Source of the DNA: Oopsacas minuta
Taxonomy: Eukaryota > Porifera > Hexactinellida > Lyssacinosida > Leucopsacidae
Assembly (NCBI GenBank): GCA_024704765.1
Contig: JAKMXF010000110.1
Span: 62,001 to 126,000, forward strand
Length of the DNA stretch: 64,000 nucleotides
Direction of reading: 5' to 3'
Shown: in pieces, positions 1 through 11,314 of the stretch
Numbering within the stretch: the stretch's first letter is position 1
How the letters are laid out: each line of letters opens with the position of its first letter
Notes under the pieces: model-generated
Told to the model about the DNA's origin: nothing
Databases searched by the model: none
The model's input: the letters and a program-made list of their open reading frames with translations, nothing else
Position numbers and translations under genes: made by a program

Positions 1-1642
1 TGATACTCAAATCATGTTAAGTTATAATTATGATAATAGTATTGTTAATTAGAATGGAATCAGTAAGATCAATCAGAGGTGTTGATTGGATTGGGAATAC
101 AACAGTTAAGAGTTAATTTAGATTCATTGGTTAGGAAATTAGATTATTGAATGGTTAAATAATGGCAGGAGATAGTATTGACGGAATAAGTGTGATGATT
201 GTCCCAAAGTGAGGGAAAACACTTGAAATTATCGAAGTCAGAGTATAAGCAGTGGAAATAATTAAAATTATCAACTAAACAATGAGACTATTTTCAATAG
301 AAAATGGCAGAAGTTCTCGCTATCACTACCAATGTAGGCTAAAATTAAGTGAAGAAAGTTAAACTATTAATATGTGTAACTCTGTCACAAATCGTCCTGG
401 GAAGCACTTGGAAAATGGTTAAATTTGGAGCAACCGATATGATAATATTAAACGGATCTACAGTGACCATTTTCATTAGAATATTTCGGGTGGAATTCGG
501 TTAATATAAATTTTAATAAAATGACCTAATTAATGAATAGTATTATTGCGACTTCTAATAACCACAATTCTATATATATTTAGGATAATTAAAAGGACAG
601 TAGAGATAAGCAGATAATTTTGTCTGGAAAAACCATGATTATTTAGCTATTCAATAATAATAGATAATTTCTAAGGATTTCAACTATATATTATCAACAT
701 ATATATTCAATTCCTGTGGGTTTATGTAAATGAAACATATGACACTTTTGGTGTGAATAAGAAAAAAGATAATTTCGCCTAAAAATCAACCAACAATCTT
801 TGACATGTGATTAAAATTGATATTATCACCAGATCTATGAATGAATGAATGTCATATGCGTAAATCACAGATATCGAAATATTAGAATAATTCTCAGTAT
901 TATTTCTCTCAATATCCGTTTCGCAAAGAACTTTCAAATTGTGTATAAGTAACCGTGTTATAAGTCTAAAGAGCGTCAGAATGAAATTCTACGTCTAGCA
1001 GGACTAATTTTATGTATTTATGTCTAATCACAAAACCCTACAATCTGATTGGGCTAAAATACGGAGGTGTGAAAAGGTGCGAAAATATATACCCAAGAAT
1101 AATTTCAAATGTATTTGCATAGTCGGAACAGTAAAAGATTTGTAACCTGAATGAAACCTAAAGGGACATAAACTTGTCTAGCACCTGATTATTTTATCAC
1201 CACAAAGATAGTTTGTTTACATATGTTCCCTTAATCATATAGTTGTACACTTTAGTTATTCAAGGGAAGTAAATAACTACACACACGTCGTATGATAGAT
1301 TTGAATAGGAAGTAATATAATGTGTCAGGAAATGAATTCAATACCGAAGTGGTTATAACCAGACAGAAGTTAATATTAAATTATAGGTTAACCAATCTTA
1401 GTTTTGTAACATTGAAAAGCTATCACTAAGTTGAAAAATCTTGCAATATCAAATATCTCTTAACTAATATCAGGGCCATCTCGAAGATTATCAACCAGAC
1501 ATTTTCGCGGAAAGAATAAAGGTAAGCATCTATAGAACAGATTTTTACAACTGTAACATGAATAATTATTCTTAACACCAAGGAGCCAAATTCCATAATT
1601 TGAACAACCACGATTTACGCATTCGTATATTATATTATTATA

Positions 1643-1811
1643 CAGTCGAACTCAGGTAAGATGTACTCGGCATAAGACGTTACTATTTCTTAAATCTCAA
1701 AAACTTAGTCATCATCTTTATAACACAATACCTATTCGGATAAGAGGTACTCTGTTAGTACATACTAATTTTGGCCTTGACGAAGGGATATGTCTTATCC
1801 GAGTTCTACTG
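1643..1811. mobile_element. MITE with CAGT-type inverted ends
   Basis: The left end begins CAGTCGAACTCAGGTAAGA and the right end, read in reverse complement, begins CAGTAGAACTCGGATAAGA. The two match at most positions, and a TA dinucleotide flanks each side. No coding capacity. This is the pattern of a non-autonomous Tc1/mariner/pogo-superfamily element. A diverged relative is at 11134-11314. Confidence 0.65.
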
Positions 1812-3449
1812 TACATTACAGCACTACCTTTTATGGGTATCATAGAATAGCGAATTTTGCTCACCTATAAATATCGCATCTTCACACATAGACCACGAAT
1901 ACAAATATTAATCATACTAAGTTGAATTAAGGCAGATTACTGGTCTATATTATGAGAGAGGAAGCAAAAGTTAGCTTTTAGTTCGGCAAAATATATACCG
2001 TAAAAGCATAGCAATCAATCAGGTGTGTGATATATATAACCACTATTAGATGAGTTCGACATAGAGTCTGATATCAATGATGCAAATAAGAATAATAAGA
2101 AGTAGAGCGTGTTTAGTAAGAATGATATAATGAATAGCCTAATTACAAATTAAATATATAATTGTGGTACTATCTATTAGATAATTAGACAAACTTTACA
2201 TACTAATAGTAATGTGATTTGTAGTATGAAATCGTCTTCAATAACCTCACTAAATGAATTAATTAGGATCAATTGTTTCTGACATCATGACATTCAAAAG
2301 TAGACAGTTTTCTTTTCAAGAATCTTTGAGAAGTGTTAACAGAGGATAATATGCTAGAGATAGTATCATCAAAGTTACCAGCAGGATTAGCGTCGTTCGA
2401 ATAATATAACATCAGATCGGTTAAATATACACGAAAAACTAAGATTAGAAGTCAACCAACCAATCTATTAAGCCAGTGACATATAGATAATGCATATACT
2501 CAGTAACATAATGAAATATTGTAAATATATCCTAACTATTAGACTATCCCATTAAATATGTAATATGTTGAATTCCAAGTTACAAGATTCTTCCAAAACA
2601 AATAATATATCTTAATTGGGCCGGGAAGCATGATTCAATTTTAGCCAAATGGTTATGTTGATGTTCAATCAGTTATATAGAATCAACTCAAAAGAAATGT
2701 CCAGTTGGAAAAAACCAACTATATTTGTCTGGTTTACTATTGAGAAGATCCGTTATATATTGGAAAGGGAAGCAATCGTTAATTAATTGTATTAATTGTT
2801 CAATCAAGATAATATGTATAATGCTCTTGGTCGCCATAATATTAATATAATATTACACAAAGCTCTCTTGTGTTGGTTATAACTAGACTAATCGTAACAA
2901 CACATAGAATAGATAGAACACATTAAACTTAGGTCAAGTTTACATGTGTAATATAAACAAAAGTCTAGACCAAATAATAAATTATAAATGCATCATATTT
3001 TTCCTGATTATTTCTCTCAAAACGCAATAACCAAATATTGAGCATACAGTGTATGATATCATTAAATTGTATTAGAATACCGTTATATTTGGTTAAGACA
3101 AAAATTATAGTGTATCTTAATTGAAGTGGTATGCACTATGGCTTAAGTATCTATCAGCAATAATTTTTAACATTCCTTTGGGTTCATTAGTTGATATCAT
3201 CGCATTACCAGAAACTATGTTAGTAAATTTGAGACAGTAGACCGTGTGCTGCCAAGTCTCCTTAAATTTACGTATATTAAGTATTTTGGCTGCTATCTAC
3301 GATCTATGTAACCGATTTCTACATATTCTTACGCTTTGTGTTCGACTTCAGTAAACAACGGTGTAAAGATTTCCTAGAAATATGACCAAATAACGTATTG
3401 CTCAGAATAAGAATCTGAGATCCTGGACATTTACTTAGGCAAATATGTA

Positions 3450-3550
3450 CAGTAGAAACAGCCTATTAGCAAATCGTATTTAGCAAGAATTTGCCTAGCT
3501 TATAAGGGAAATTTGCTATTAGACGAATTGCTAATAGGTTCTTTCCACTG
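3450..3550. mobile_element. Short MITE, CAGTRGAAA ends
   Basis: A 101-bp element. The left end reads CAGTAGAAACAGCCTATTAG and the right end in reverse complement reads CAGTGGAAAGAACCTATTAG. TA flanks both sides. The interior repeats the word TAGCAAAT in both orientations. Related ends occur at 29648-29759, and a similar interior at about 32566-32625. Confidence 0.6.
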
Positions 3551-3721
3551 TATATGTAAATATTGGTGATAAGGAGCAGTTGTAATTTTATATCCAGTTC
3601 AATCGGCACTGGCAGCACTGAGTAGAGTGTATATTAAATAGGAGAGTAATAAACTTGGAGTCAAGTAAATAACAAATTTACCTGGAAAATCACCAAAATA
3701 ATCTAAGTACAGTAAACTGCC

Positions 3722-3765
3722 ATAGATTTATAGATTTATAGATTTATAGATTTATAGATTTATAG
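3722..3765. repeat. 8-bp tandem repeat (ATAGATTT)n
   Basis: Five perfect copies of ATAGATTT followed by a partial copy (ATAG). It lies about 110 bp beyond the stop codon of the minus-strand seven-span gene. Simple tandem repeat, likely length-variable. Confidence 0.9.
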
Positions 3766-3876
3766 TTTCATACAATAACTGAATTATTTAATATCTATCA
3801 ATTAAAGCATATATAATAATACACAAAAATATATCATAAGATTACAGCAAAAATAACAGTTAATAACAGTTAAAAT

Positions 3877-5028
3877 TTAATAAATGAGATCAGACCTAAA
3901 CCCCTGAATAAAGGGAGGTCTCTGTTGATACTGCCTGTAGGGAGTAGAGAGAGTAGCATGGTACCTTTCCATCAGTGGTTTTATGGTAGCAACATTAACG
4001 GAATTGTATTGCTTCTGTTTCCTAACGAATTTCAACACAATTCCAACACAGACCATTACATACACTAAAGATACTGATATTTCTATTATTATTAAGATTG
4101 CCGTATGAATCGACATGGAGTTTTTGAGGATATTTCCTAGTATATCATTCTGCTGTTTTGAAAATGTGAGGGTAGGAAATAGACCGAAGGAGAACTTGTA
4201 TATGAAACTAGGAAAATATAACATTATCCTAATGGGTGATACATAGAATAGAATGAGTGAATCAATGATTAATAGGACGAAGCATGTAGATGTGAATATC
4301 TGTGCATAGAAGAATTGTTTGACTATTAAGCAATTAGCATAGAATACCGTAATATTTGAATGCCAACGAGCTTCATCTCTCCGTCCTTTCAGTAGAAGGT
4401 AGAAGCTTTTACAGCAAGGAATATATACACATAGATCAATAACCTCGAATGGAAAGTACATCATTTGAGAAATGTATGACAATGGAATTGACAGAGATAA
4501 AAGTACGAAGAGACTTAATCTACCAATAATAAATATTAAATAACCGATAACCCATTTTTTGTATGGGAGGTTGAGGTAAGCTCTCCTCAACACAATCAAG
4601 TAAAGACAAGTTATGGGAAGAATTAGATTTATTGTTATATTTTCAATTTGAAGTGTTATCAGAGCTAAGTTTGACATTGGAGCATGATCTGATATTAGAA
4701 AAGAATTGGATATATTTGGAAAATAAACATTCATGAACAGAGGTACATCATTCGTATCAAACATATTAATACCGCCAGCAACATTAACGATTAATTCCAT
4801 TGAGGACAGTATTATAAGGAAAGCATACACCATGGATTCTATCTTAAGATTTAGCTTTACCTTACTAAGATCGATGTCAAGAATTGTTGAAGATGGAATA
4901 TTTCTCAGCTGCACACTAACCCTATATCTTCCACGGATGAAATAGCAAGTGATGAATAATATCATGAGGATATATGGAAGCAGAAATATAGGGCCAATTG
5001 CTAGAAGAAATGATTGTAAAGAAGTCAT
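3877..5028 (-). CDS. Seven-transmembrane protein, unrecognised family (copy A)
   Basis: Intronless gene for 383 residues beginning at an ATG. Seven long hydrophobic stretches are visible at roughly residues 7-31, 66-90, 121-147, 158-185, 189-215, 237-262 and 310-335, joined by short basic loops and followed by a polar C-terminal tail rich in Tyr, Gln and Arg. This is a G-protein-coupled-receptor-like topology. However, I see no DRY motif after span 3 and no NPxxY in span 7, and I cannot assign it to a named family. The pseudogene at 57244-58370 is a clear relative: spans 2 and 5 and the basic loop after span 5 align in order. Membrane location is inferred from hydropathy, and a sensory or receptor role is only a guess. 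No homologous gene is adjacent; the nearest neighbour is a kinase 4 kb away. Confidence 0.75.
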   Translation of the reverse strand: MTSLQSFLLAIGPIFLLPYILMILFITCYFIRGRYRVSVQLRNIPSSTILDIDLSKVKLNLKIESMVYAFLIILSSMELIVNVAGGINMFDTNDVPLFMNVYFPNISNSFLISDHAPMSNLALITLQIENITINLILPITCLYLIVLRRAYLNLPYKKWVIGYLIFIIGRLSLFVLLSLSIPLSYISQMMYFPFEVIDLCVYIPCCKSFYLLLKGRRDEARWHSNITVFYANCLIVKQFFYAQIFTSTCFVLLIIDSLILFYVSPIRIMLYFPSFIYKFSFGLFPTLTFSKQQNDILGNILKNSMSIHTAILIIIEISVSLVYVMVCVGIVLKFVRKQKQYNSVNVATIKPLMERYHATLSTPYRQYQQRPPFIQGFRSDLIY

Positions 5029-6206
5029 TTAAAGGAGTTATTGCATAAACATATCACAGTAAACAGTATATGTATAGTTATATAGCATAGTGAAATGATA
5101 ACCACGAAAATAGCTCTAAATGCCTAATCCTGTGATAATTTTAATAAACGCTAACAAAATGAATTTCATTCATATTTACGTAGAAAAAATACCGGAACTA
5201 TCAAAAATTAGATACACATACCAACTAGAAAAATTATCAGAGTTTACAATGATTACGTAATTAATTATTAGGTAATAGTTTATAGATCGCTGATATCGTT
5301 TAGAAATTATTAAAATCTGTTAACTATCTGATAAAGTATCCATAGCACTGCAATATTTAATCTGTAGCAATTAAGAAATGACTTTGTAGAGTTGAAAAAG
5401 ACCAAATGTTGGTAAAGTTATAGAAATTGTATATCAAATATTCTAATTAATTAAACTGGCATTTGATTTTGGAAATAAACCCATTGAATTTGAGGAACAA
5501 GCACAAGTGTTTTAGTACCACATACTCTTTCCAGATTGACCCGACAATACTTTGAAACCTAGCATAATGGGGTATTTTACATTAAAAGGTATTATTAATC
5601 CTCAAAAAGGTGTGAAAATTTCACTCTGTATAAAGAAACGTTGTAGATTATTTCGTATATTTCACATAAGAGGCTATATAATATTTACAAGAATACAAAT
5701 CTATCCAAATAATAGAAAAGTAACTCTCAGAACGTAAAATGCTTTCATGGTAACTTGACAACACTATAGATAACTTATAATCTAAATATATTCACACACG
5801 ACAGCAGCCATAGATTTAAGAGACTCGGAACATGGATAAATCGATCATATTTGATAATATATTACCCAGCTATACATGTCCCGAGCAACTGAATCCATTG
5901 ATTAATTCAAACGTCCTTTTTACAGTGAAACACGCTTATAACTAACAAGGATATAGTGAATAAACTCTGATGTTAATGAGTTCGTTATAATCTTGTTCCA
6001 AGCTAGTACTTTCAAATACAAAATTATTCCGAAACAGAGACAACATGCTTTTCTATTATTGAGAGAATTCTTCTCGAAATATACATATGCTAACATCCAT
6101 TAATTTTGATAAATTAGCAAAATCATCATTTTTTGTCATTTATAAATAGTGCAGTGTCCAGACACAGACGTTTCTCAAATTTTCACATTATCCATCTATA
6201 TCTCAT

Positions 6207-6360
6207 ACTTGCCAACTTTGGAAATGTGTCGCCAAGACATATCAAAAACCTTAACTGTTCCGATTTTTGGTAGTTCAGTCTAATACAATATTTTACGTCC
6301 CGTGATGTCCCGCTAAATTAGTACTTTCCGTCCCCTTTTTCTTCACTCATAGTGGCAAGT
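6207..6360. mobile_element. Possible MITE with ACTTGCCA ends
   Basis: ACTTGCCAAC at the left is mirrored by AGTGGCAAGT at the right, about 150 bp apart. The interior has no coding capacity and differs in texture from its surroundings. The terminal match is short, so this is tentative. Confidence 0.35.
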
Positions 6361-6638
6361 TAAGTTTAGACTCTGCTTTATTGAGTCAAATCGGGACCAG
6401 GCCATTTTGATTGGATCAAGCGGAAAAAAGGTATTGGCACGATTAACCGGAGTAAATAACAATATTTGCATGGTTCTGTTTCTGGCCAAGAGACCTGATT
6501 AACCTGTGGCTCTGTTAAGCGTAGTCTACTGTACTTGCATTCATCCATATCTACCACAGTAAGTAACCTAGTGATCGAAATAGGACATAAATATTTTAAT
6601 CTATTCTTCCTACTACTAATTATCTTCAGTTGAATGTT

Positions 6639-6679
6639 TCAGTGATTAATTGAACTAATAAAGTTCAATTAATCACTGA
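6639..6679. repeat. Perfect 18-bp hairpin
   Basis: TCAGTGATTAATTGAACT (6639-6656) is followed by the 5-nt loop AATAA and then by its exact reverse complement (6662-6679). No gene ends nearby. It may be a fold-back remnant of a transposon or a structured transcript. Confidence 0.85.
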
Positions 6680-7425
6680 GCTACAAATTAGTATCATTGG
6701 AATGTTGGTTGCTAGATATGGGATACAAATCTTTGTTTAATTAGAGTTATGATTTTGTAATCTCCAATTAATGGAATACTCTATGGTTTTACTTCATTGC
6801 AGCTTCGATTATAGAGTAGATATGTATTTCAATGGAAAGACCTTAGAACCTGTTAACAGAATATCCTAGGGATTTGCTAAATATAGCTCAAATAGACAGG
6901 TGACTGACGAATATATTAGTGTTTGATCATAGACCAGTTAACAGAATAGCTAGGTGGCTGTTGACAACTCTTGTGTGAATGGAGATGCTAGCAATCTCTG
7001 TATTATTAGGGTTGATATCAACCATACAGCAACCCTAAAGGGGAAATGCTAGTAGCTACGCCTGGTATATGGGGTGGATTATTCCTGGAGTGCTGCAGGT
7101 AAAAGATATGGCTAGAGAATAAATTGGGTGAATTAGAGCGAGATGTATAAGTACAAGTCCAGGAAAGAACTATGGTTATACAAAAAAATCATGAAAAGTT
7201 TGCACGGTATAGTTGATGGGTAAAGATAAGGATGGTTAATTAGCACTTACAATAGTAGAGAAGTTTAATAATAAACAAGCAAGGATAAATGAAATTTTAT
7301 AAGCTAAATAGATACCTGCAACTCGGGACATTTTACCATGAAACAAACAATACTAATAATGTTAATCGGGTCGAAATGCCCTGATCCCGAAATGACACTA
7401 TTAAGTGGCTGATGTAATTATAGAA

Positions 7426-7569
7426 CAGTCAACTCCTGTTATCGAAGTTTGAAATGGACAAATATGGTCTCAACCTGTAAAAAGAAACATAAATTACATT
7501 GGTTATATCGAACTCCGCTTATATTTTTCGCAGTCCCTTGAGCTTCGATAGAATGAACATTGAGTGTAT
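7426..7569. mobile_element. pogo/Tigger-like MITE, CAGTCAACTC family
   Basis: The left end is CAGTCAACTCCTGTTAT. The interior contains GGTTATATCGAA, and a decayed right end carries CTTCGATA. It aligns along its length with the copy at 36224-36378, including the internal TATGGTCTCAACCT / TGTGGTCACAAACCT motif. It is one of at least six copies in the window. Confidence 0.6.
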
Positions 7570-8487
7570 AAGAGCGCAAATATTATACGCGAGTATGTAG
7601 GACTACTCACTATATGAGAGTAAACAAAAGAAACAATTATAACAATTATGAGAAAATTATAGATGCAAATTATACTAGGTAATGGATAGGTGAAATATTC
7701 CTGAGATAAAATTATGAAGTATTTATCAGAGAACAATAGTACGTCAGAATATTTAAAGAAGCTTTTCACTTCCTCGACAAACTACGATAACTCTTCCATT
7801 ATCTACAGTAACACCTGTAGGATTAGGTATAGATATCTGTATATCAATTCAAATTGAGAGTTGAAAATAGTAATAAAGTCAGAAGAAGAATATTATTAGA
7901 CGTATCGATATAGAAGAAATGCGAATGAATCAACTGTGATCTAACTCCGTGGGAAAAGACACTCTTCTGTAGATGATATTGTAGTTGAACAGATGAAGAC
8001 AAGGAATAGATTAATCAATAACAAAAATGAATTGTGTTTCGAAGGTAAGTTGTTTGAAAAGTATCTGAATACGACAATTCATAAAATCACATATGTATAC
8101 CTAACTGTTAGATTCATCAAATGTCAGACCATGAGGAAGAGTAAATTCCAATTCTCCTTTCCTAGATTTCCCTATTCTTGAAACAAATTCCCATTAACTT
8201 GATAATTATAATTCAGAATACATAGCCTCACCATTATTATCCAATATTTTCACTAGTCACTCCTTCTGGCCCAACAAGATTTTCTAGCCCCGTTCCTCTT
8301 TTACAAAAACTGATTGTTGTACCTTGCTGTTATCGTCTATTACAGAGAATAATTCTTCCGAAAGTTGCCTGTAGCCATTTGGTTAGTTCTGTAAATTTGA
8401 GGTCAAACAATTAGAATATATAGAAAGATATCTATGAAATGACTTATAAACTAAGTAATATATATCATTGTGAAATTTACCACGATG

Positions 8488-8520
8488 AAATCGTGAGATT
8501 TTTCTAGAATCTCACGATTT
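8488..8520. repeat. Perfect 13-bp hairpin
   Basis: AAATCGTGAGATT, a 7-nt loop, then AATCTCACGATTT. It is an exact inverted repeat with no neighbouring gene end. Function unknown. Confidence 0.8.
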
Positions 8521-8551
8521 TGAAAGTTCCCAAGTTGAGAGCTCTGTTATC

Positions 8552-8571
8552 ATGGGGGATACATCCCCCAT
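8552..8571. repeat. G/C-rich 9-bp hairpin
   Basis: ATGGGGGAT, a 2-nt gap, then ATCCCCCAT. It lies 32 bp after the hairpin at 8488-8520 and is unusually G/C-rich for this region. The two may belong to one structured relic. Confidence 0.7.
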
Positions 8572-9101
8572 CCTCCGCCTGGATCCTCCACTGGAGGTAA
8601 ACATACAATTAAGACTGGATAATCAAGACATTCGATAAAGTTCATCACCAGAAGGAACCACCTCCGTTCGAGCTCGTAGATCTAGATATTAACCCTGCAT
8701 CAGACACATCGAAGACAATTCATTCAAATTTGAACCCTAGCATTGGCTGGAGTTTACTCAGTAATATTTAGAAGCCTTATGTCAAGAGTTGCATAAGACC
8801 TGGTTCAAATACTAATCCATGAAACCATACACTAACAAGGTCTTTAATCCTTAGCACACACAATTTCTCTCCTTGATAACATGAAATCTACATATAGCAT
8901 CCTTTGTTGTAAAATGCATTACAAATGTTGTCTCGCAAGTATATAAGCACTATTGACATACAAATTTACTAATAGCAATATTCTCTGTGTGAGTTCCTCA
9001 ATTGACGTAAATCAAAAAAAGTTCCAAAACTTGAGCCTGCAAATAAATCATTTTGTATAATATTGCAGGTCGCTTTCATAACTTTATTGTAGAGTATCAA
9101 G

Positions 9102-9109
9102 TATAAATA
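9102..9109 (+). promoter_or_regulatory. TATA box of kinase 1
   Basis: TATAAATA lies 83 bp before the ATG of the kinase at 9185. The same octamer occurs upstream of two other kinases in this window (20322-20329 and 28090-28097), which supports a real core promoter with a short leader. Confidence 0.65.
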
Positions 9110-9184
9110 GAGCTTCACTTATTACGAAATTATTCCAGCTTTTACAATTTCAGTTTTTGTTCTAGTCACTTACAAATTTACATA

Positions 9185-10066
9185 ATGGCAGATTTTTACC
9201 AAAAGCAAGATATTGACTTCAAGACAAAGAACTTCAAGAACGAATATATGCTTCTAGACACGATTATTGGGGAGGGATCTAGTGGTTTCATATACACATG
9301 TAAATCAATCAAAGAGAACAAAATATACGCTTTGAAATGCCTTGAGGACGATGAGATGAGCGTTGCAGAAATTCACTTTCTCCAGAAATGCAGAGATAAG
9401 GAGCACTTGATTTCTCTCAAAGATGTTTTCTACAACAAAGGATTCCTACAGGAACAAAGCGAGGGAGAGAAATACTTCTATTTAGTCATGGAGATAATGG
9501 ATGGGAATCTTCAAGAAAAGACTTTACAAGGTATAACAGAATCTACTGCAGCTTATTTAGCAAGGGAAGTTGCACTTGGGTTGCTGGAGCTACACGGATT
9601 AGGTATAATACATCGTGACATCAAACTGGAAAACGTTCTTTATAAAAACACAACACTTGAAGATGGCCAATCTCACATACAAGTCATGTTAGTAGATTTC
9701 GGCTTAGCAGTAGAAGAGCGTAATAAACCAACTGATCCGATATACACAGTGTATTATGGAGCGCCGGAAATAATCGCACTTGACACTGAACTCAACCCAG
9801 AACTTGTATACAGCACTCCATACGATCACAGAGTAGATATTTGGTCATTCGGTGTCCTCGTGTATATGTTGCTCAGCAAACTACAACCTCCATTCAATGA
9901 CGTCACAGAAAGTCTAACTGGACATGTAGACTTCCCTGAACCAACCTGGAGTAATATCTCAGATGACGCTAGAAACCTAATTTGCCACATTTTACAGTCT
10001 GGCCCCGAAAAAAGACCCTCTCTAGAGGAAATATTAGTTCACCCTTGGTTCAACATACTTCAGTAA
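9185..10066 (+). CDS. MAPKAPK-like Ser/Thr protein kinase 1 (divergent)
   Basis: Intronless, 293 residues, essentially a bare kinase domain. Visible motifs are the glycine loop GEGSSG (29-34), the ATP lysine in ALK (Lys51), a helix-C glutamate (Glu62), HRDIKLEN (143-150), DFG (171-173), GAPE (192-195) and DIWSFG (218-223). All catalytic residues are present, so it should be active. The insert between APE and DIWSFG, which carries a YxxTPYDHR stretch, resembles its three paralogs here, and the group looks most like MAPKAP kinases (MK2/MK5) of the CAMK family. It is the most diverged of the four: the P+1 loop reads YTVYYGAPE where the others have YTPYY. The position that holds the MAPK-phosphorylated Thr in MK2/MK5 is Asp185, followed by Pro. 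Substrate unknown. Confidence 0.85.
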   Translation: MADFYQKQDIDFKTKNFKNEYMLLDTIIGEGSSGFIYTCKSIKENKIYALKCLEDDEMSVAEIHFLQKCRDKEHLISLKDVFYNKGFLQEQSEGEKYFYLVMEIMDGNLQEKTLQGITESTAAYLAREVALGLLELHGLGIIHRDIKLENVLYKNTTLEDGQSHIQVMLVDFGLAVEERNKPTDPIYTVYYGAPEIIALDTELNPELVYSTPYDHRVDIWSFGVLVYMLLSKLQPPFNDVTESLTGHVDFPEPTWSNISDDARNLICHILQSGPEKRPSLEEILVHPWFNILQ

Positions 10067-11133
10067 TGTTAGTAATTAATTCAATCTCTGCTGCATGATT
10101 CCCTCACCAACCTTTTCCCTTTTTGGTATTATATTTTATAATCACTTGTATATACGAATTTTATATAGGTAAATTTGTAAATTTTATTATATGGAATTGT
10201 GCTTGACTATTTCTGTTGTCATATTAATATATAACAATTTAATATTCATTAATTTTGAATTAAAATACGAACAATCTTGCAATTATTATTATATTATAAA
10301 TACGGGTTGTACAACTCTCGGAAATGTTGTTACTGTGTTGGAAATCAGTAACTTATGCATGGGAATGTTCTATGGGATTTGTTTAGGGGAAGTCTAATAG
10401 ATACAACAGTGGTTCCCAACCTTTCACCAGTGGATCCCCTCCCATAGAATGGAGTAGATCTTGTGGTCCGTGGATCACCAACTAAGGTCATTTATATAAT
10501 TCGGAGATGATTGAAATCGATAAATTTACTGAAAAAGATTTCCATGACAGTTGCAATAAATTAGATTGCTTCAATATGATTGCAATGTAATAGTATTCAG
10601 ACTTATCAAATTGCAACTATGTTACAAATTCCCAAAAACTGTAGCGTAAAGATATTCAATAGTTCGAGATAAACAAACAAAATTATGGAGCTAATTATAG
10701 CCACTTATATCAATGATGGTGACTTAATACGTAAAAGTATGTGTCATGTCATATGTGAATCAAGACGATGATGAGCAATTAATTAATTATGTAACCATAG
10801 CAACATAAACAACACATGGTATGGCTCTTCAATCTAATAATATAACAAGATCTTAGGAAGCAACGTGTTAGACGGGTGACTGGACAAAAGATACAATGTG
10901 GTTGGATTATGCAGGTTGCACTATAGTAAGTTTCATAATAAACCTGATTTTACCAATAATAGCAGAAATGGAATTTTTGGCCAATAGATCAGAACACCTA
11001 CAACAAAATCGATAGACAAAAGGTGATAATTTGAAAAATACGAACAAAATACAGGTTAAAAACGACAAAAAAGATAACAAAGCCAGTGCCAAGCAAAAAC
11101 CGATTTGGATATTAGTATAAGAATATTAAATAA

Positions 11134-11314
11134 CAGTAAAACTCAGTTAGTACGTACTCGGCCCTCAGAAGTAATTTCAGTTAGTACCTACTTTTCTCCA
11201 AAACGGATTTCGCTAATTGTATAGGAAGAATATTCGGACAAGACGTACTTCGGTTAATATAGTACTTAGTATACTAGTATTTTTGTTCTCCAAAGGGGTA
11301 TTATTCGAGTTCTG
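11134..11314. mobile_element. Decayed MITE related to 1643-1811
   Basis: The left end is CAGTAAAACTCAGTTAGTAC. The right end in reverse complement begins CAGAACTCGAATAATAC. Both share the ACTCRGNTAAG-type pattern and an internal TACTCGGC word with the element at 1643-1811. Flanked by A/T. More diverged than its relative. Confidence 0.45.

Larger units (their letters stand above)
1..3876. other. AT-rich intergenic region with MITEs
   Basis: I see no credible gene here; the open frames are short and low in complexity. The stretch holds two short inverted-repeat elements (1643-1811 and 3450-3550) and an 8-bp tandem repeat (3722-3765), listed separately. The rest is unassigned AT-rich sequence. 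Confidence 0.6.
5029..9101. other. AT-rich intergenic region with MITEs and hairpins
   Basis: No supported gene. It contains a possible MITE (6207-6360), a perfect long hairpin (6639-6679), a pogo-like MITE (7426-7569) and two smaller perfect hairpins (8488-8520, 8552-8571). The remaining open frames are short and have the amino-acid composition of random AT-rich DNA. Confidence 0.55.

Noticed and set aside
3722-3765. CRISPR-like short repeat array
   Set aside because: The 8-bp units are contiguous with no spacers; it is a simple tandem repeat in nuclear DNA.
8790-8840. tRNA-like B box (GGTTCAAATAC)
   Set aside because: No matching A box, acceptor stem or cloverleaf could be drawn; no tRNA was found anywhere in the window.
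10191-10397. 68-codon frame after kinase 1
   Set aside because: Low-complexity Leu/Ile/Asn/Tyr content, no domain and no promoter of its own.
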